A stretch of 34,847 bases of DNA from Patescibacteria group bacterium (GCA_028865095.1 JAGWLA010000001.1:201806-236652); one strand, 5' to 3'; shown: positions 20,680 through 28,779, counted from the stretch's first letter. Notes: a model not told the origin generated them from the letters alone. Program-made: numbers and translations.

Positions 20680-21225
20680 ATGAAGCACTACACCATAGAA
20701 GAGAACCCGCTCTCGCACTTCCTCTTTAACAACACGCGCGTGTCATGGTTCTGGCTCGTCGTCCGCCTTTACGTCGGCTACGAATGGCTCTCGGCCGCGT
20801 GGGAGAAAGTCACGAGCCCAGCATGGACCGGCGCCCAGGCCGGCTCGGCGCTCTCCGGATTCCTGAACGGAGCCCTGGCCCAAGTCGGCGGCGCCCACCC
20901 GAACGTTCAGGGGTGGTACGCCGCTTTCCTGAAGGATGCCGTGCTCCCGAACGTCCATGCCTGGTCGTACGCCGTCTCGTACGGCGAGCTCGCGGTCGGC
21001 GTCGCCCTCGTGCTCGGCGCGTTCACGGGCATCGCCGCGTTCTTCGGCCTCTTCATGAACCTCAATTACCTCATGGCCGGGACCGTCTCCACCAACCCGA
21101 TCCTGTTCGTCCTGGCCATCGGCCTCATCTTGGCCTGGAAGACCGCCGGCTGGTTCGGCTTCGACCGCTGGCTCGTGCCTCTTCTCGGCACGCCCTGGCA
21201 CCCGGGGAAGGGGTTCAGGAAATGA
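20680..21225 (+). CDS. DoxX/DoxD-family membrane protein (quinone-oxidoreductase-like)
   Basis: A 181-residue membrane protein with four main helices: WFWLVVRLYVGYEWLSAAWEK, a periplasmic-side helix LSGFLNGAL, SYGELAVGVALVLGAF, and LNYLMAGTVSTNPILFVLAIGLILAWK. The RLYVGYEWLSAAWEK and NLNYLMAG motifs are typical of DoxD, the small subunit of thiosulfate:quinone oxidoreductase. No DoxA subunit or sulfur gene is nearby, so the activity is unproven. Start 20680 comes from the TATACT box six bases upstream; a longer frame back to 20518 crosses the divergent gene. Confidence 0.85.
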   Translation: MKHYTIEENPLSHFLFNNTRVSWFWLVVRLYVGYEWLSAAWEKVTSPAWTGAQAGSALSGFLNGALAQVGGAHPNVQGWYAAFLKDAVLPNVHAWSYAVSYGELAVGVALVLGAFTGIAAFFGLFMNLNYLMAGTVSTNPILFVLAIGLILAWKTAGWFGFDRWLVPLLGTPWHPGKGFRK

Positions 21226-21258
21226 TGGGCATAGTCTTACGATGGAAGCAGTGACATC

Positions 21259-21723
21259 ATGAAGAAACCCGTGAAATTCAAGCCCCGGCGCGGTCAGACA
21301 GACTTCACTCATATCCGCTGGGCGCCGGTCATTAATTGCGTGGTCATGCATCGAAGAAAGATATTATTGGTCCAGCGGAGTCCCGATCTGCATTTCTATC
21401 CCGGCTATTGGAACGGCGTATCCGGATTCTTGGACGACGATAAGAGCCTGAATGAGAAAGCGCTCGAGGAGCTGAAAGAAGAGCTCGGCTTGTCCAAGAA
21501 GGATATTGTCTCGATAAAGCAGGGCGCCGTATTCGATCAGGACGAGCCAAAGTATGAGAAGACGTGGATCGTGCATCCTGTGCTGGTCAAAGTGCGGACG
21601 GATAGGATCACGACCGATCGGGAGGCGAAAAAGGCGGAATGGCTCACTTTGAAAGAAGCAAGAAAGCTACGGCTGTTGCCCGGCTTCGACAGGGTATTGC
21701 GTCATCTGTTTTCCGCATCATGA
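21259..21723 (+). CDS. Nudix hydrolase with an atypical Nudix box
   Basis: A 154-residue Nudix-fold protein. The Nudix box spans residues 57-79: a glycine, then SLNEKALEELKEELGL. The EELKEE metal ligands are kept, but the first conserved Glu is Lys and the REx arginine is Glu. Strand and loop features (RKILLVQRSPDLHFYPGYWNG, KKAEWLTLKEARKL) fit NUDIX enzymes acting on nucleoside diphosphate derivatives. The substrate is unknown. It begins 33 bases after the DoxD-like gene, perhaps co-transcribed, and is followed by a strong terminator. Confidence 0.82.
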   Translation: MKKPVKFKPRRGQTDFTHIRWAPVINCVVMHRRKILLVQRSPDLHFYPGYWNGVSGFLDDDKSLNEKALEELKEELGLSKKDIVSIKQGAVFDQDEPKYEKTWIVHPVLVKVRTDRITTDREAKKAEWLTLKEARKLRLLPGFDRVLRHLFSAS

Positions 21724-21818
21724 AATGGTCGTGCGCTCCGATAGCGAAGTTATAAGCCGCCAGAGGGGTATCGAGCAGGCCTTTCGATGGAGATTGAGAG
21801 TCATTTCCTTTTCGTGCT

Positions 21819-21855
21819 GCCGCCATGGAGCCTTGCTCCGTATGGCGGCTTTTTT
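21819..21855 (+). terminator. Intrinsic terminator between the two Nudix genes
   Basis: GCCGCCAT (21819-21826) pairs with ATGGCGGC (21842-21849), with an inner GGAG/CTCC pair, followed by six T (21850-21855). A second copy of AAGCCGCC at 21754-21761 could pair with the same right arm. The rest of 21724-21877 shows no gene. Confidence 0.85.
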
Positions 21856-21861
21856 ATAGCT

Positions 21862-21870
21862 TGGTATAAT
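21862..21870 (+). promoter_or_regulatory. Extended -10 box TGGTATAAT, leaderless start at 21878
   Basis: It sits seven bases after the terminator T-run and ends seven bases before ATG 21878. Confidence 0.7.
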
Positions 21871-21877
21871 TGCTCTC

Positions 21878-22291
21878 ATGGTCACCCTCCAAGTCGGCGT
21901 CAAAGCGTTCCTCAAGAATAAAGACGGCAGATATTTGCTGCTCCATCGCTCGGCGGAGAAATATAAGGGCACCAAAGGATCGTGGGACATCGTCGGCGGA
22001 AGGATCGAGCCGGGCACGAAGCTCATGGAGAATCTGAAAAGGGAGGTCAAAGAAGAGACGGGCTTGGCGATATCGTCGGAGCCGCGCCTCATCCACGCCC
22101 AAGACATCATCCCGAACCCGGAGAAGCATGTGGTCCGGCTGACATATGTTGCCGATGCCGACGGGACACCGGTCCTGGACACTGCCGAGAACGTGGAATA
22201 TGAGTGGCTGACCGCTTCCGAGATGAAGGCGCATGACGACCTGGACATATATGTCAAAGAGATACTCGAGCGTGGTATACTAGGGGCATGA
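21878..22291 (+). CDS. Nudix hydrolase
   Basis: A 137-residue Nudix protein with the box GGRIEPGTKLMENLKREV followed by KEETGL; the REVKEETGL core is complete, and only the first Glu of the box is replaced by Thr. An N-terminal strand LQVGVKAFLKNKDGRYLLLHRS and a later VEYEWLTASEMK complete the fold. It probably hydrolyses a nucleotide with a diphosphate; the exact substrate cannot be read. It overlaps the next start by four bases (ATGA), but that gene also has its own -10 box inside this one. Confidence 0.88.
   Translation: MVTLQVGVKAFLKNKDGRYLLLHRSAEKYKGTKGSWDIVGGRIEPGTKLMENLKREVKEETGLAISSEPRLIHAQDIIPNPEKHVVRLTYVADADGTPVLDTAENVEYEWLTASEMKAHDDLDIYVKEILERGILGA
22273..22281 (+). promoter_or_regulatory. 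Extended -10 box TGGTATACT, leaderless start at 22288
   Basis: The box lies within the last codons of the Nudix gene and ends six bases before ATG 22288. Confidence 0.65.
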
Positions 22292-22629
22292 ATCAGATCC
22301 AGCTCATCCTCATCTTCGCCGCAGTGATCGTCGGCGTGGTGTCGGCGGCGTACCTGTATCAGACGGTCGGGGCTTTCATGCCCGGCCTGAAGAAGCCGCT
22401 CCGGACCATGGCGCTCGGCATGTTCATCATCGTGCTCGGCGTCATCCTCGGCGCTTTCATCGCCTACGAATCGTCGCGGGGCCTCGATTTCGCTTTCTAT
22501 GGGGTGCCGCTGTCGGCGTACTTCTATGTCTTCTATATCCTCGGCTCCATCGTGATCGCCCTCGGCGCGCGCGGCTTGGTGGTCAGGCCTCGGAGCAAAG
22601 TGGCTGACGTCTCCCTTCAGAGAGTCTGA
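22288..22629 (+). CDS. Small integral membrane protein (3 TM), unknown
   Basis: A 113-residue protein with three membrane helices: LILIFAAVIVGVVSAAYLYQTVGAF (long), TMALGMFIIVLGVILGAFIAY, and FYVFYILGSIVIALGARGLVV. It ends in a short basic cytoplasmic tail (RPRSKVADVSLQRV). No catalytic motif or family is recognised. It has an ATGA overlap with the Nudix gene as well as its own leaderless promoter, so it may be expressed both ways. It ends 13 bases from the convergent SDR gene. Confidence 0.65.
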   Translation: MNQIQLILIFAAVIVGVVSAAYLYQTVGAFMPGLKKPLRTMALGMFIIVLGVILGAFIAYESSRGLDFAFYGVPLSAYFYVFYILGSIVIALGARGLVVRPRSKVADVSLQRV

Positions 22630-22641
22630 CGGCCTACGGCG

Positions 22642-23325
22642 TCACCACGGATATTTCTTCCCTTTGAACCAGAACTGGCCGGTCTCCGGGCGGGAGACTG
22701 CCAGCGCATATATGTCGGCGGCCGCCTCTTCGGGGGTCACCGGGGCTTCGTCGCCGCCCATGTCGGTCTTGACCCAGCCGGGATGGACGGAAGAGACGAT
22801 GATGCCGGTCTTCTCATGGGCCATCCTGACGGCGAGCGTCCGGGCGTACATATTGAGGGCGGCTTTGGAGATCTTATAGGCGGGGTAATGATAAGGCTCG
22901 TGGGTGTCTTCGAGGATATCGGCTTCCGCGATCGAGCCTGCCTGCGAGGAGATATTCACGATATGGCCGTCGCGGCTCATGAGAGGGACGATGAGCTCGG
23001 TGAAAGCGGCGGTGCCGACCACGTTCACTTCCAATGTCGCGCGCAGCTTGTCCGGCGCGAGGCAGGTCTCGTCTCCGTCGATCAATATGCCGGCGTTATT
23101 GATGAGGATGTCCGCTTTGGCTCCCGACGAAGCGATGGCGGCAGCGCACTTCCGGATCGATTCCGGCGAAGAGAGGTCGAGCGCATGGATCGCCAGGCGG
23201 TCATGCGCCGCGGCCTGGCCGCTGGTGAAGACGGTGCCGATGACCGTGAAGCCTTCGGCCAGGAACTTCTCGGCGAGGGCTTTGCCGATGCCGCGCCCGA
23301 TGCCGGTGATGATGGCGGTTTTCAT
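22642..23325 (-). CDS. Short-chain dehydrogenase/reductase (SDR)
   Basis: A 227-residue classical SDR: cofactor motif TGIGRGIGKALAEKF, the NNAG motif in ILINNAGILIDG, catalytic Ser in NISSQAGS, and Tyr/Lys in YPAYKISKAALN. After the Tyr comes the usual VHPGWVKTDMGG loop. NAD(P)-dependent oxidation or reduction of an alcohol or ketone is expected; the substrate is unknown. It has a leaderless promoter (TGCTACAAT, six bases before ATG 23325). It sits between the 3' ends of the 22288 gene and the MacAB-like operon. Confidence 0.9.
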   Translation of the reverse strand: MKTAIITGIGRGIGKALAEKFLAEGFTVIGTVFTSGQAAAHDRLAIHALDLSSPESIRKCAAAIASSGAKADILINNAGILIDGDETCLAPDKLRATLEVNVVGTAAFTELIVPLMSRDGHIVNISSQAGSIAEADILEDTHEPYHYPAYKISKAALNMYARTLAVRMAHEKTGIIVSSVHPGWVKTDMGGDEAPVTPEEAAADIYALAVSRPETGQFWFKGKKYPW

Positions 23326-23331
23326 GCTCTG

Positions 23332-23340
23332 ATTGTAGCA
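23332..23340 (-). promoter_or_regulatory. Extended -10 box TGCTACAAT (minus), leaderless start at 23325
   Basis: Read on the minus strand the box is followed by six bases and ATG 23325. Confidence 0.7.
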
Positions 23341-23361
23341 CGCCGCTCTGCCGGCATGCGC

Positions 23362-24588
23362 CTATTCGTACCGCAAAGCTTCGATGGGGTTGAGCTTCGA
23401 GGCGCGGCGGGCGGGATAATAGCCGAAGACGATGCCGATGACCGCCGAGACGCCGAAGGCCAGAAGGACCGAAGAGCTCGATATGGAAGTCTGGAGCACT
23501 CCGAGCCGGGTGACGATGAAGGACACCAGCCAGCCCAGGAAGACGCCGATGCCGCCGCCGATGACGGTGAGGGCGACGGCCTCGGCCAGGAATTGGACGT
23601 TGATGTCCTGTGCCCGGGCGCCGATGGCTTTGCGCAGGCCGATCTCGCGGGTGCGCTCGGTGACGGTAGTGAGCATCATGTTCATGATGCCGATGCCGCC
23701 GACCACGAGGGATATGCCGGCCACAGCGGCAAGGAGCAGGGTGAACGTGCCGGTGACGCTGGATGCCGCCGATACGATCGAAGCCTGGTTCAGGACGTTG
23801 AAGTCGGCCTGGGTCGGGTCGCTGATATGATGGCGCCCGAGCAGCAGGCTCGTGACGTCGTTCTGGACCTGGGTCATGTCATCTGCCGATGCCGCCGATA
23901 TGCTGATGGTCGTGTAATACGTCGTATTGCCGAGCAGGAAGAGCTGGGCGTCTTGCAGAGGTATGTAGATGACGTCGTCCTGGTTGTTGAAGCCGCTCGA
24001 TCCTTTGGAGACAGTCTCGCCGACCACGGTGAATTGGATGCCTTTGATGGCGATGGTCTGGCCGACGGGGTCGGTGCCCGACGCGAAGAGGTCGCTGGCC
24101 GTGGTCGGCCCGATGACCGCGACATGGGCCAGGCTCGCGCCGTTCTGGTCGGTGATGAACGAGCCGTCGCTCACCTGGATATTGTGGACATCGGCATATG
24201 CCGCGGTCACGCCGGTCACGGCCGTGTTGGTGTTCGTCCCTTTGGCGGTGACTTGATAGCGCCCCGACACTTCGGGGGAGACGGCGGCGATGTTGGCCAC
24301 TTGGGAGGATATGGCCTGGGCGTCGCCGGGAGTGAGGGTCTGGGCATTGCCTCTTCCGCCCGAAGCGCCGTAGCCGAAAGACCTCTGGGCGCCGGGGAAT
24401 ATCTCGATGAGATTCGAGCCGAGCTGCTGGATGTTGGCCTGGATGGAGCCTTGGGCGCCTTGCCCGATGGCCACCATGACGATGACGGAGCTGATGCCGA
24501 TGATGATGCCGAGCATGGTCAGCGCGGTCCGCACCTTGTTGGCGGTCAAAGCCGAGACGGTCTCGTGGAGGAGGTCTTTAGTGGTCAT
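23362..24588 (-). CDS. FtsX-family ABC permease (MacB-like membrane subunit)
   Basis: A 408-residue permease. One N-terminal helix (residues 20-40, MLGIIIGISSVIVMVAIGQGA), a large outside domain of the MacB_PCD type to about residue 280, then three C-terminal helices with LLAAVAGISLVVGGIGIMNMML, an ERTREIGLRKAIGA coupling helix, and the closing ASKLNPIEALRYE. This is the standard MacB/LolC layout without a fused ATPase. Start 24588 overlaps the ATPase stop by 11 bases. It is the last gene of the adaptor-ATPase-permease unit and would export a substrate by mechanotransmission. Confidence 0.92.
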   Translation of the reverse strand: MTTKDLLHETVSALTANKVRTALTMLGIIIGISSVIVMVAIGQGAQGSIQANIQQLGSNLIEIFPGAQRSFGYGASGGRGNAQTLTPGDAQAISSQVANIAAVSPEVSGRYQVTAKGTNTNTAVTGVTAAYADVHNIQVSDGSFITDQNGASLAHVAVIGPTTASDLFASGTDPVGQTIAIKGIQFTVVGETVSKGSSGFNNQDDVIYIPLQDAQLFLLGNTTYYTTISISAASADDMTQVQNDVTSLLLGRHHISDPTQADFNVLNQASIVSAASSVTGTFTLLLAAVAGISLVVGGIGIMNMMLTTVTERTREIGLRKAIGARAQDINVQFLAEAVALTVIGGGIGVFLGWLVSFIVTRLGVLQTSISSSSVLLAFGVSAVIGIVFGYYPARRASKLNPIEALRYE

Positions 24589-25318
24589 GGGGTGAGAGAG
24601 AGGCCTTCTCTTTAGCGTCGGCGATGAGGCGCTTCCTGTGGCCGCTGCCGTCTTCGACGACCAAGCCGTCCCTGATATGGATGATGCGATCGGCGTGCTC
24701 GGCCACATCGCGCTCATGGGTGATGAGCACGATGGTGCGCTGCAGCTCTTTGTTCAGCCGCTGGAAAGTGCCGAGCACGATGGTGCCGGTAGCGGAATCG
24801 AGGTTGCCGGTCGGCTCGTCGGCCAGGATGAGGGCCGGGTCGTTCACCAAGGCTCGGGCGATGGCTACGCGCTGTATCTGGCCTCCCGAGAGCTGATTGG
24901 ACATGTGGCTGAACCGGTCTTCGCTGAGGCCCGCCCCTTTCAGGGCGGCGGCGGCGCGGGCTTCGCGCTCCTGTTCAGCCACGCCGGCATATATGAGCGG
25001 GAGGGTGACGTTGCGCATGACGGTGGCGCGGGGGAGGAGGTTGAACGACTGGAAGACGAAGCCGATGCGGTCGCGCCGGATGCCGGCCAGCTCGTCGTCG
25101 GACAGCTTCGATACGTCGTGCCCGTCGAGCAGGTATGTGCCCGACGTCGGCGTGTCGAGGGCGCCGAGGATGTGCATGAGGGTGGATTTGCCCGAGCCGG
25201 ACGGCCCCATGATGGCGACGAACTCGCCGTCTTTGACGGTGAACGACACCCCGCGCAATGCCCGGGTCTCGTTATCTCCGTTCACGTACGTCTTCGTTAT
25301 ATTCTTGATCTCGATCAT
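24578..25318 (-). CDS. ABC transporter ATP-binding protein (MacB/LolD type)
   Basis: A 246-residue ATPase: Walker A GPSGSGKST, Q-loop VFQSFNLLPRATVMRNV, signature LSGGQIQRVAIARAL, Walker B ALILADEPTGNLDS and H-loop LITHERDVAE. The NLLPRATVMRNVTLPL and DEPTGNLDS stretches mark the LolD/MacB/FtsE branch. The C-terminal tail after residue 220 is short and basic. Start 25318 is 14 bases after the HlyD stop and no Shine-Dalgarno is visible. It pairs with the permease at 23362-24588. Confidence 0.93.
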   Translation of the reverse strand: MIEIKNITKTYVNGDNETRALRGVSFTVKDGEFVAIMGPSGSGKSTLMHILGALDTPTSGTYLLDGHDVSKLSDDELAGIRRDRIGFVFQSFNLLPRATVMRNVTLPLIYAGVAEQEREARAAAALKGAGLSEDRFSHMSNQLSGGQIQRVAIARALVNDPALILADEPTGNLDSATGTIVLGTFQRLNKELQRTIVLITHERDVAEHADRIIHIRDGLVVEDGSGHRKRLIADAKEKASLSPHDH

Positions 25319-25332
25319 ATGGAGGTGCCGCT

Positions 25333-27150
25333 CTAGTTGCCGCCGGCCCTGAAGGCCCGCGCGGCGCCGCCGGCTCCGCGAGCTCCGCCGAAGCTGGAGA
25401 GCAGGCTCGGAGCGGCCGCCGATGCCGATGAGGATCCGGATGCGGCCACGGTCTTGATGACGACCCAATCTCCGGCGGTCAGGCCGCTCACGATCTCGGT
25501 ATTCGTGTCATCCGATGTCCCGACGGTCACGATCTGCGTAGCAGGAAGGAGGCTGGTGGATATGGTCACTGTCCGCGCCGAGCCCTGCACTGCCGTGCCG
25601 CCCGTCCGGGCATAGGGAGAGCTGGACGCATACCCTGCGGTGGACGACGCGGACCGGAAGCGGGTCGCAGCGCTCGACGTCCCCGAAGAGGGCCCGCTGC
25701 CTTGAGGGCGCAGAGCCGACAGGAGGGAAGAGACGTCGGCAGCGGAGAACGTCTGGACGTAGCTCCGTGAGCCTTGCGTCTTGATCGCGGCCGACGGCAC
25801 GACGAGCACGCCGTCCGATTCGTCGGTAGTGATGGTGGCGTTCACGCTCATGCCGGGAAGGATGCGGCTATCGGCGGTGCCGATGTCCACTTTGACGCCG
25901 TATGCGACCACGCCCGACGACACGGTCCCGACTTGGTCGATCTCCTGGACCGTGCCAGTGGCGGTGAGATCGTTGATGGCGTTGAAAGTGATGGACACAG
26001 GGTCGCCGGCTTTGACTTTCGCTGCGTCGACCTCGTCAAGGGACAGGGCCGCGATCTTTTGGTCGCCTACCACGGTGGCGATGGTCGTGCCGCTGCCCGC
26101 TTGATCGTAGAGAGACACCGGGATGCGGCCGATGACGCCCGAGAACGGCGCCCGTATGAAATACTTGTCATACGCCTGCTGCGCTTGGGTGAGCGCGAGC
26201 TGCTGGGATTGGATGTCCAGGCTCGTCGCGCCGGTCACGAGATCGGACAGCGCATTCTGGCTGCTGGTGATGCCGGTCTGGGCCGAGAGAAGGCTCGCCA
26301 CCGCGCTGTTCATGGTGGAAAGCCAGGTAGCGACGTCGGTCTGGGCGGTGCTCGCCAGCGACGGCTGGTAGCTCGGCTGGGCGTTCTCGATCCAAGTGAT
26401 GGTGTTCTGGGTCTTCTGGAGGGAGGCTGAGACCTTCTGGGACAGCGCATAGGTATCGGAAAGGACGCTTGTGATGGTCGATGTCGAGCTCGTCCTAGAA
26501 AGGGATTTATATTCGGCCAGAGCGCTTTGATAGAGGACGTTTGCGGCATCGTAATCGCTTCCCGCTGCGAGCCGGTACGACTGGCCCGTCGCAGGAAGGT
26601 TCGTCGACTGCTGGTCGCTCAAGAACGTCCCGCTCTTATAGAAGAGGTCGTTCATCGAGGGCATGATCGTCTGCAGGCTGATGAACGTGCTCGCGATGGC
26701 GTTGTAGGCGGTCCCGTATGCCTGGCTCACCGTGTCCCGGGCATTGGTCAAGTCGGTGTTAGTGGGAGGCTCGACGAGCTTGGCGTAAGCGATCTTGGCG
26801 CTCTCCAAGCTGTTCAAGGCATCGGTGTCGTCGATGGTGGCGATGAGGTCTCCTTTATTCACGTGCTGGCCGACCTTCACGTCGATGGAAGTCACGGCCC
26901 CGGAGACCTGGCTGGTCACGTCGAGCTGGTTCTCCGCCGAGACTTCGCCCGTGCCCGCCACGGTCTGGATGATGCTCCCGAGCCCGACGCGCTCGATCTG
27001 GTATTGAGGGGATGCGCTCGCGGTCTTGATCGATGCGCCGATCTCGTATCCTCCGCCGATCACGGCGATCGCGATGACGGCGGCTGCCGCCTTGTGCGAG
27101 GCGATGCCGCGCAGAAAGAGGTCGAAAGGACGGTTCCGGAGGTGCTTCAT
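25333..27150 (-). CDS. HlyD-family adaptor (MacA-like)
   Basis: A 605-residue membrane-fusion-type protein. Membrane helix at residues 20-37; split lipoyl/barrel-sandwich domain with VSGAVTSIDVKVGQHVNKGDLIATIDD and, after a long helical hairpin (about residues 105-330), FIRAPFSGVIGRIPVSLYDQAGSG; then beta-barrel regions (VKAGDPVSITFNA). A Ser/Gly/Arg-rich low-complexity insert lies near residues 485-535 and a Gly/Ala/Arg tail at the end. The cell probably has no classical outer membrane, so it likely bridges the permease to the wall or another exporter part. It is third in the sigma-to-permease unit. Confidence 0.9.
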   Translation of the reverse strand: MKHLRNRPFDLFLRGIASHKAAAAVIAIAVIGGGYEIGASIKTASASPQYQIERVGLGSIIQTVAGTGEVSAENQLDVTSQVSGAVTSIDVKVGQHVNKGDLIATIDDTDALNSLESAKIAYAKLVEPPTNTDLTNARDTVSQAYGTAYNAIASTFISLQTIMPSMNDLFYKSGTFLSDQQSTNLPATGQSYRLAAGSDYDAANVLYQSALAEYKSLSRTSSTSTITSVLSDTYALSQKVSASLQKTQNTITWIENAQPSYQPSLASTAQTDVATWLSTMNSAVASLLSAQTGITSSQNALSDLVTGATSLDIQSQQLALTQAQQAYDKYFIRAPFSGVIGRIPVSLYDQAGSGTTIATVVGDQKIAALSLDEVDAAKVKAGDPVSITFNAINDLTATGTVQEIDQVGTVSSGVVAYGVKVDIGTADSRILPGMSVNATITTDESDGVLVVPSAAIKTQGSRSYVQTFSAADVSSLLSALRPQGSGPSSGTSSAATRFRSASSTAGYASSSPYARTGGTAVQGSARTVTISTSLLPATQIVTVGTSDDTNTEIVSGLTAGDWVVIKTVAASGSSSASAAAPSLLSSFGGARGAGGAARAFRAGGN

Positions 27151-27159
27151 GGCGGTAGG

Positions 27160-27660
27160 CTATTGGTTATTGATAGGGGAGGCGAGCGGAGAGCTTTGCG
27201 GCGGAGTGCCGGATGCCGAGGGCGGCGGCGGGACGATCCGTATCAGAGAGGCTTGGATGCGGCCTTGGCCGTCCGGTTCGCCGATGACCACTACCGTCGA
27301 ACCGACCGACAGGTCGGACGTCGATGCCTGGTCATGGAAATAGCGGATGACGGTCCCGTCGGAGACCAGCACGTTCTTCTCCGCTTCGGCGGGGCCTTTG
27401 ACCGTGAATTCGGGCAGCCTCACTGCCACGATCTGGCCGAATGCGCCGTGGGAATTGAGCGATGCATCATCCGCGTCGGGCATGAACGGCGAATGGGGGC
27501 CTCCGAACTGCTTCGCATAGCTGTCGTCCCATTGATATGAGAACACCGCCTTCCTGTAGCCCACGGCCATCCCGGCCCAAAAGATGACGAGAGCGACGAG
27601 CAGCACGGCAAGGACCGCGACGAGCTTGGAGAGGGCCGAGGATCCGAGGAATTCTTTCAT
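27160..27660 (-). CDS. Single-TM protein with an outer beta domain, unknown
   Basis: A 166-residue protein with an N-terminal helix (residues 11-34, VAVLAVLLVALVIFWAGMAVGY) and a domain with FGQIVAVRLPEFTVKG, KNVLVSDGTVIRYF and LSVGSTVVVIGEPDGQGRIQA. This looks like an OB-type small beta barrel similar to DUF5666 proteins, though I am not certain. The C-terminus is Pro/Ser-rich. It is placed between the sigma-linked membrane gene and the HlyD gene (nine bases before its start) and probably belongs to the same export system. Confidence 0.7.
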   Translation of the reverse strand: MKEFLGSSALSKLVAVLAVLLVALVIFWAGMAVGYRKAVFSYQWDDSYAKQFGGPHSPFMPDADDASLNSHGAFGQIVAVRLPEFTVKGPAEAEKNVLVSDGTVIRYFHDQASTSDLSVGSTVVVIGEPDGQGRIQASLIRIVPPPPSASGTPPQSSPLASPINNQ

Positions 27661-27689
27661 GGTGATGATATGCGCTGGTAATGGGGTGG

Positions 27690-28091
27690 CTATGCCGAGG
27701 CCGCGCCGCTCGAGAGGCGGAGGGACGACCAGTCTCTGGCCGCGCCGCGGACCGAGTAAGCGATGACGAGGGCGAGGGCGATCACGGCGGCAGACGAGGC
27801 GACGGGCGCCGATTCAGCTATCGACAGCGCCAACACCTTCCATGTGGAGGAGAGCGATCCGCCATCGGAGAACATCAGGGATACGTATTCGCCGAACCCG
27901 GAGGCTGAAGCCCGCTCGGCGAGGTAACGGATCGCCGGGACGAACGCCGAAAGCGCGCCCGCGATGAGCGCGATGTGGAGCGTCGCCAAAGCCCGGGCCC
28001 GCTGCACCCTCTTCCGGGCGATGCGGACCATGACGCGGCGGATGATGTCTTCTGCGATGAGGTCTTCTTTCATGTCTTTGCGGTGTCGCAT
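27690..28091 (-). CDS. Two-TM protein downstream of the sigma factor, possible anti-sigma factor
   Basis: A 133-residue protein: a basic cytoplasmic N-terminal segment of about 35 residues (EDIIRRVMVRIARKRVQRARA), a helix (LATLHIALIAGALSAFVPAI), an outside loop, and a second helix (VASSAAVIALALVIAY) with a short tail. Its place 36 bases after the ECF sigma gene and the N-cytoplasmic layout suit an anti-sigma factor, but no zinc HxxxCxxC motif is present. Start may be 28091 or the internal ATG 28073. This role is inferred from position only. Confidence 0.65.
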   Translation of the reverse strand: MRHRKDMKEDLIAEDIIRRVMVRIARKRVQRARALATLHIALIAGALSAFVPAIRYLAERASASGFGEYVSLMFSDGGSLSSTWKVLALSIAESAPVASSAAVIALALVIAYSVRGAARDWSSLRLSSGAASA

Positions 28092-28127
28092 CGTATACGA
28101 GCGAAGCCCCGGCCTCGGTGCGGCCGG

Positions 28128-28721
28128 TCATTTCCGGTGCGGCAAGCGCGGCTTGAGCTTCTGGAGGGCGCGCCGATGCCAGCTTTTGACCGTGTTCATC
28201 GGCTTGTCCATCGCTTCGGCGATCTCGTCGAACGTCAGCCTGTCGTGGTAATGCATGATCAGCACCGCTTTATGGTCTGGATGCAGCGCGCCCATCGCCT
28301 TTTCGAGCTCGGCTCTGAGCTCGGCCTGAGCGAACAGCTCGGGCGGAAGAGGCGCTTCGTCCTCGAGGACGTCGGCGAACATCAGGTCGTTCTCCTCGTC
28401 GTCGAGCTCGGAGAAAGTGGACGCCCTCCGCTTCTTGATGCAGTCGAGGGCGGTGTTCCGGGCGATGGCATAGAGCCATGGCCTGAAGGCGCGGCCCTCT
28501 TTGAAGCGCTTGATATGCTTCCAGGCCTTGAAGAAGGAATCTTGGGCGATGTCCTCGATGTCCTCCGGGTCTTTCGCATATTGCCGCACGAAATAGGAGA
28601 TAGGCCCCGCATGCCGGCGCATCAGCTCCTGGAAAGCGAGGTCGTCTCCCGCTTTGACGGCTGCCGCCAGCTCCTCATCGGTCTCTGTTCGATGCGCGAG
28701 GGTATCCATGGTCGGCTCCAT
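28128..28721 (-). CDS. ECF-type RNA polymerase sigma factor
   Basis: About 197 residues. Region 2: LAFQELMRRHAGPISYFVRQY, DIEDIAQDSFFKAWKHIKRF and FRPWLYAIARNTALD. Region 4: LEKAMGALHPDHKAVLIMHYHDRLTFDEIAEAMDKPMNTVKSWHRRALQKLK. Sigma regions 1 and 3 are absent, as in group 4 factors. The region 2 to 4 linker is acidic. Several in-frame ATGs exist (28733, 28724, 28721, 28709); TAGTAT at 28728-28723 and TATGTG at 28734-28729 overlap the first two, so 28721 or 28709 is likelier. It heads the downstream membrane, adaptor and ABC genes and probably controls them. Confidence 0.9.
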   Translation of the reverse strand: MEPTMDTLAHRTETDEELAAAVKAGDDLAFQELMRRHAGPISYFVRQYAKDPEDIEDIAQDSFFKAWKHIKRFKEGRAFRPWLYAIARNTALDCIKKRRASTFSELDDEENDLMFADVLEDEAPLPPELFAQAELRAELEKAMGALHPDHKAVLIMHYHDRLTFDEIAEAMDKPMNTVKSWHRRALQKLKPRLPHRK

Positions 28722-28741
28722 CATACTACACATACGATGAA

Positions 28742-28768
28742 ACCGCGCGCCTGCGAGAGGCGCGCGGT
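28742..28768 (-). terminator. GC-rich hairpin, possible terminator of the small ORF
   Basis: An 11-bp perfect stem (28742-28752 with 28758-28768) with a five-base loop, followed on the minus strand by only three T. It separates the small ORF from the sigma gene promoter region. Confidence 0.5.
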
Positions 28769-28779
28769 CCCAGACGGCT

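Noticed and set aside
22783-24615. 610-codon plus-strand open frame
   Set aside because: It is antisense to clear SDR and permease genes and has the Arg/Asp/Gly-rich composition typical of shadow frames in GC-rich DNA.
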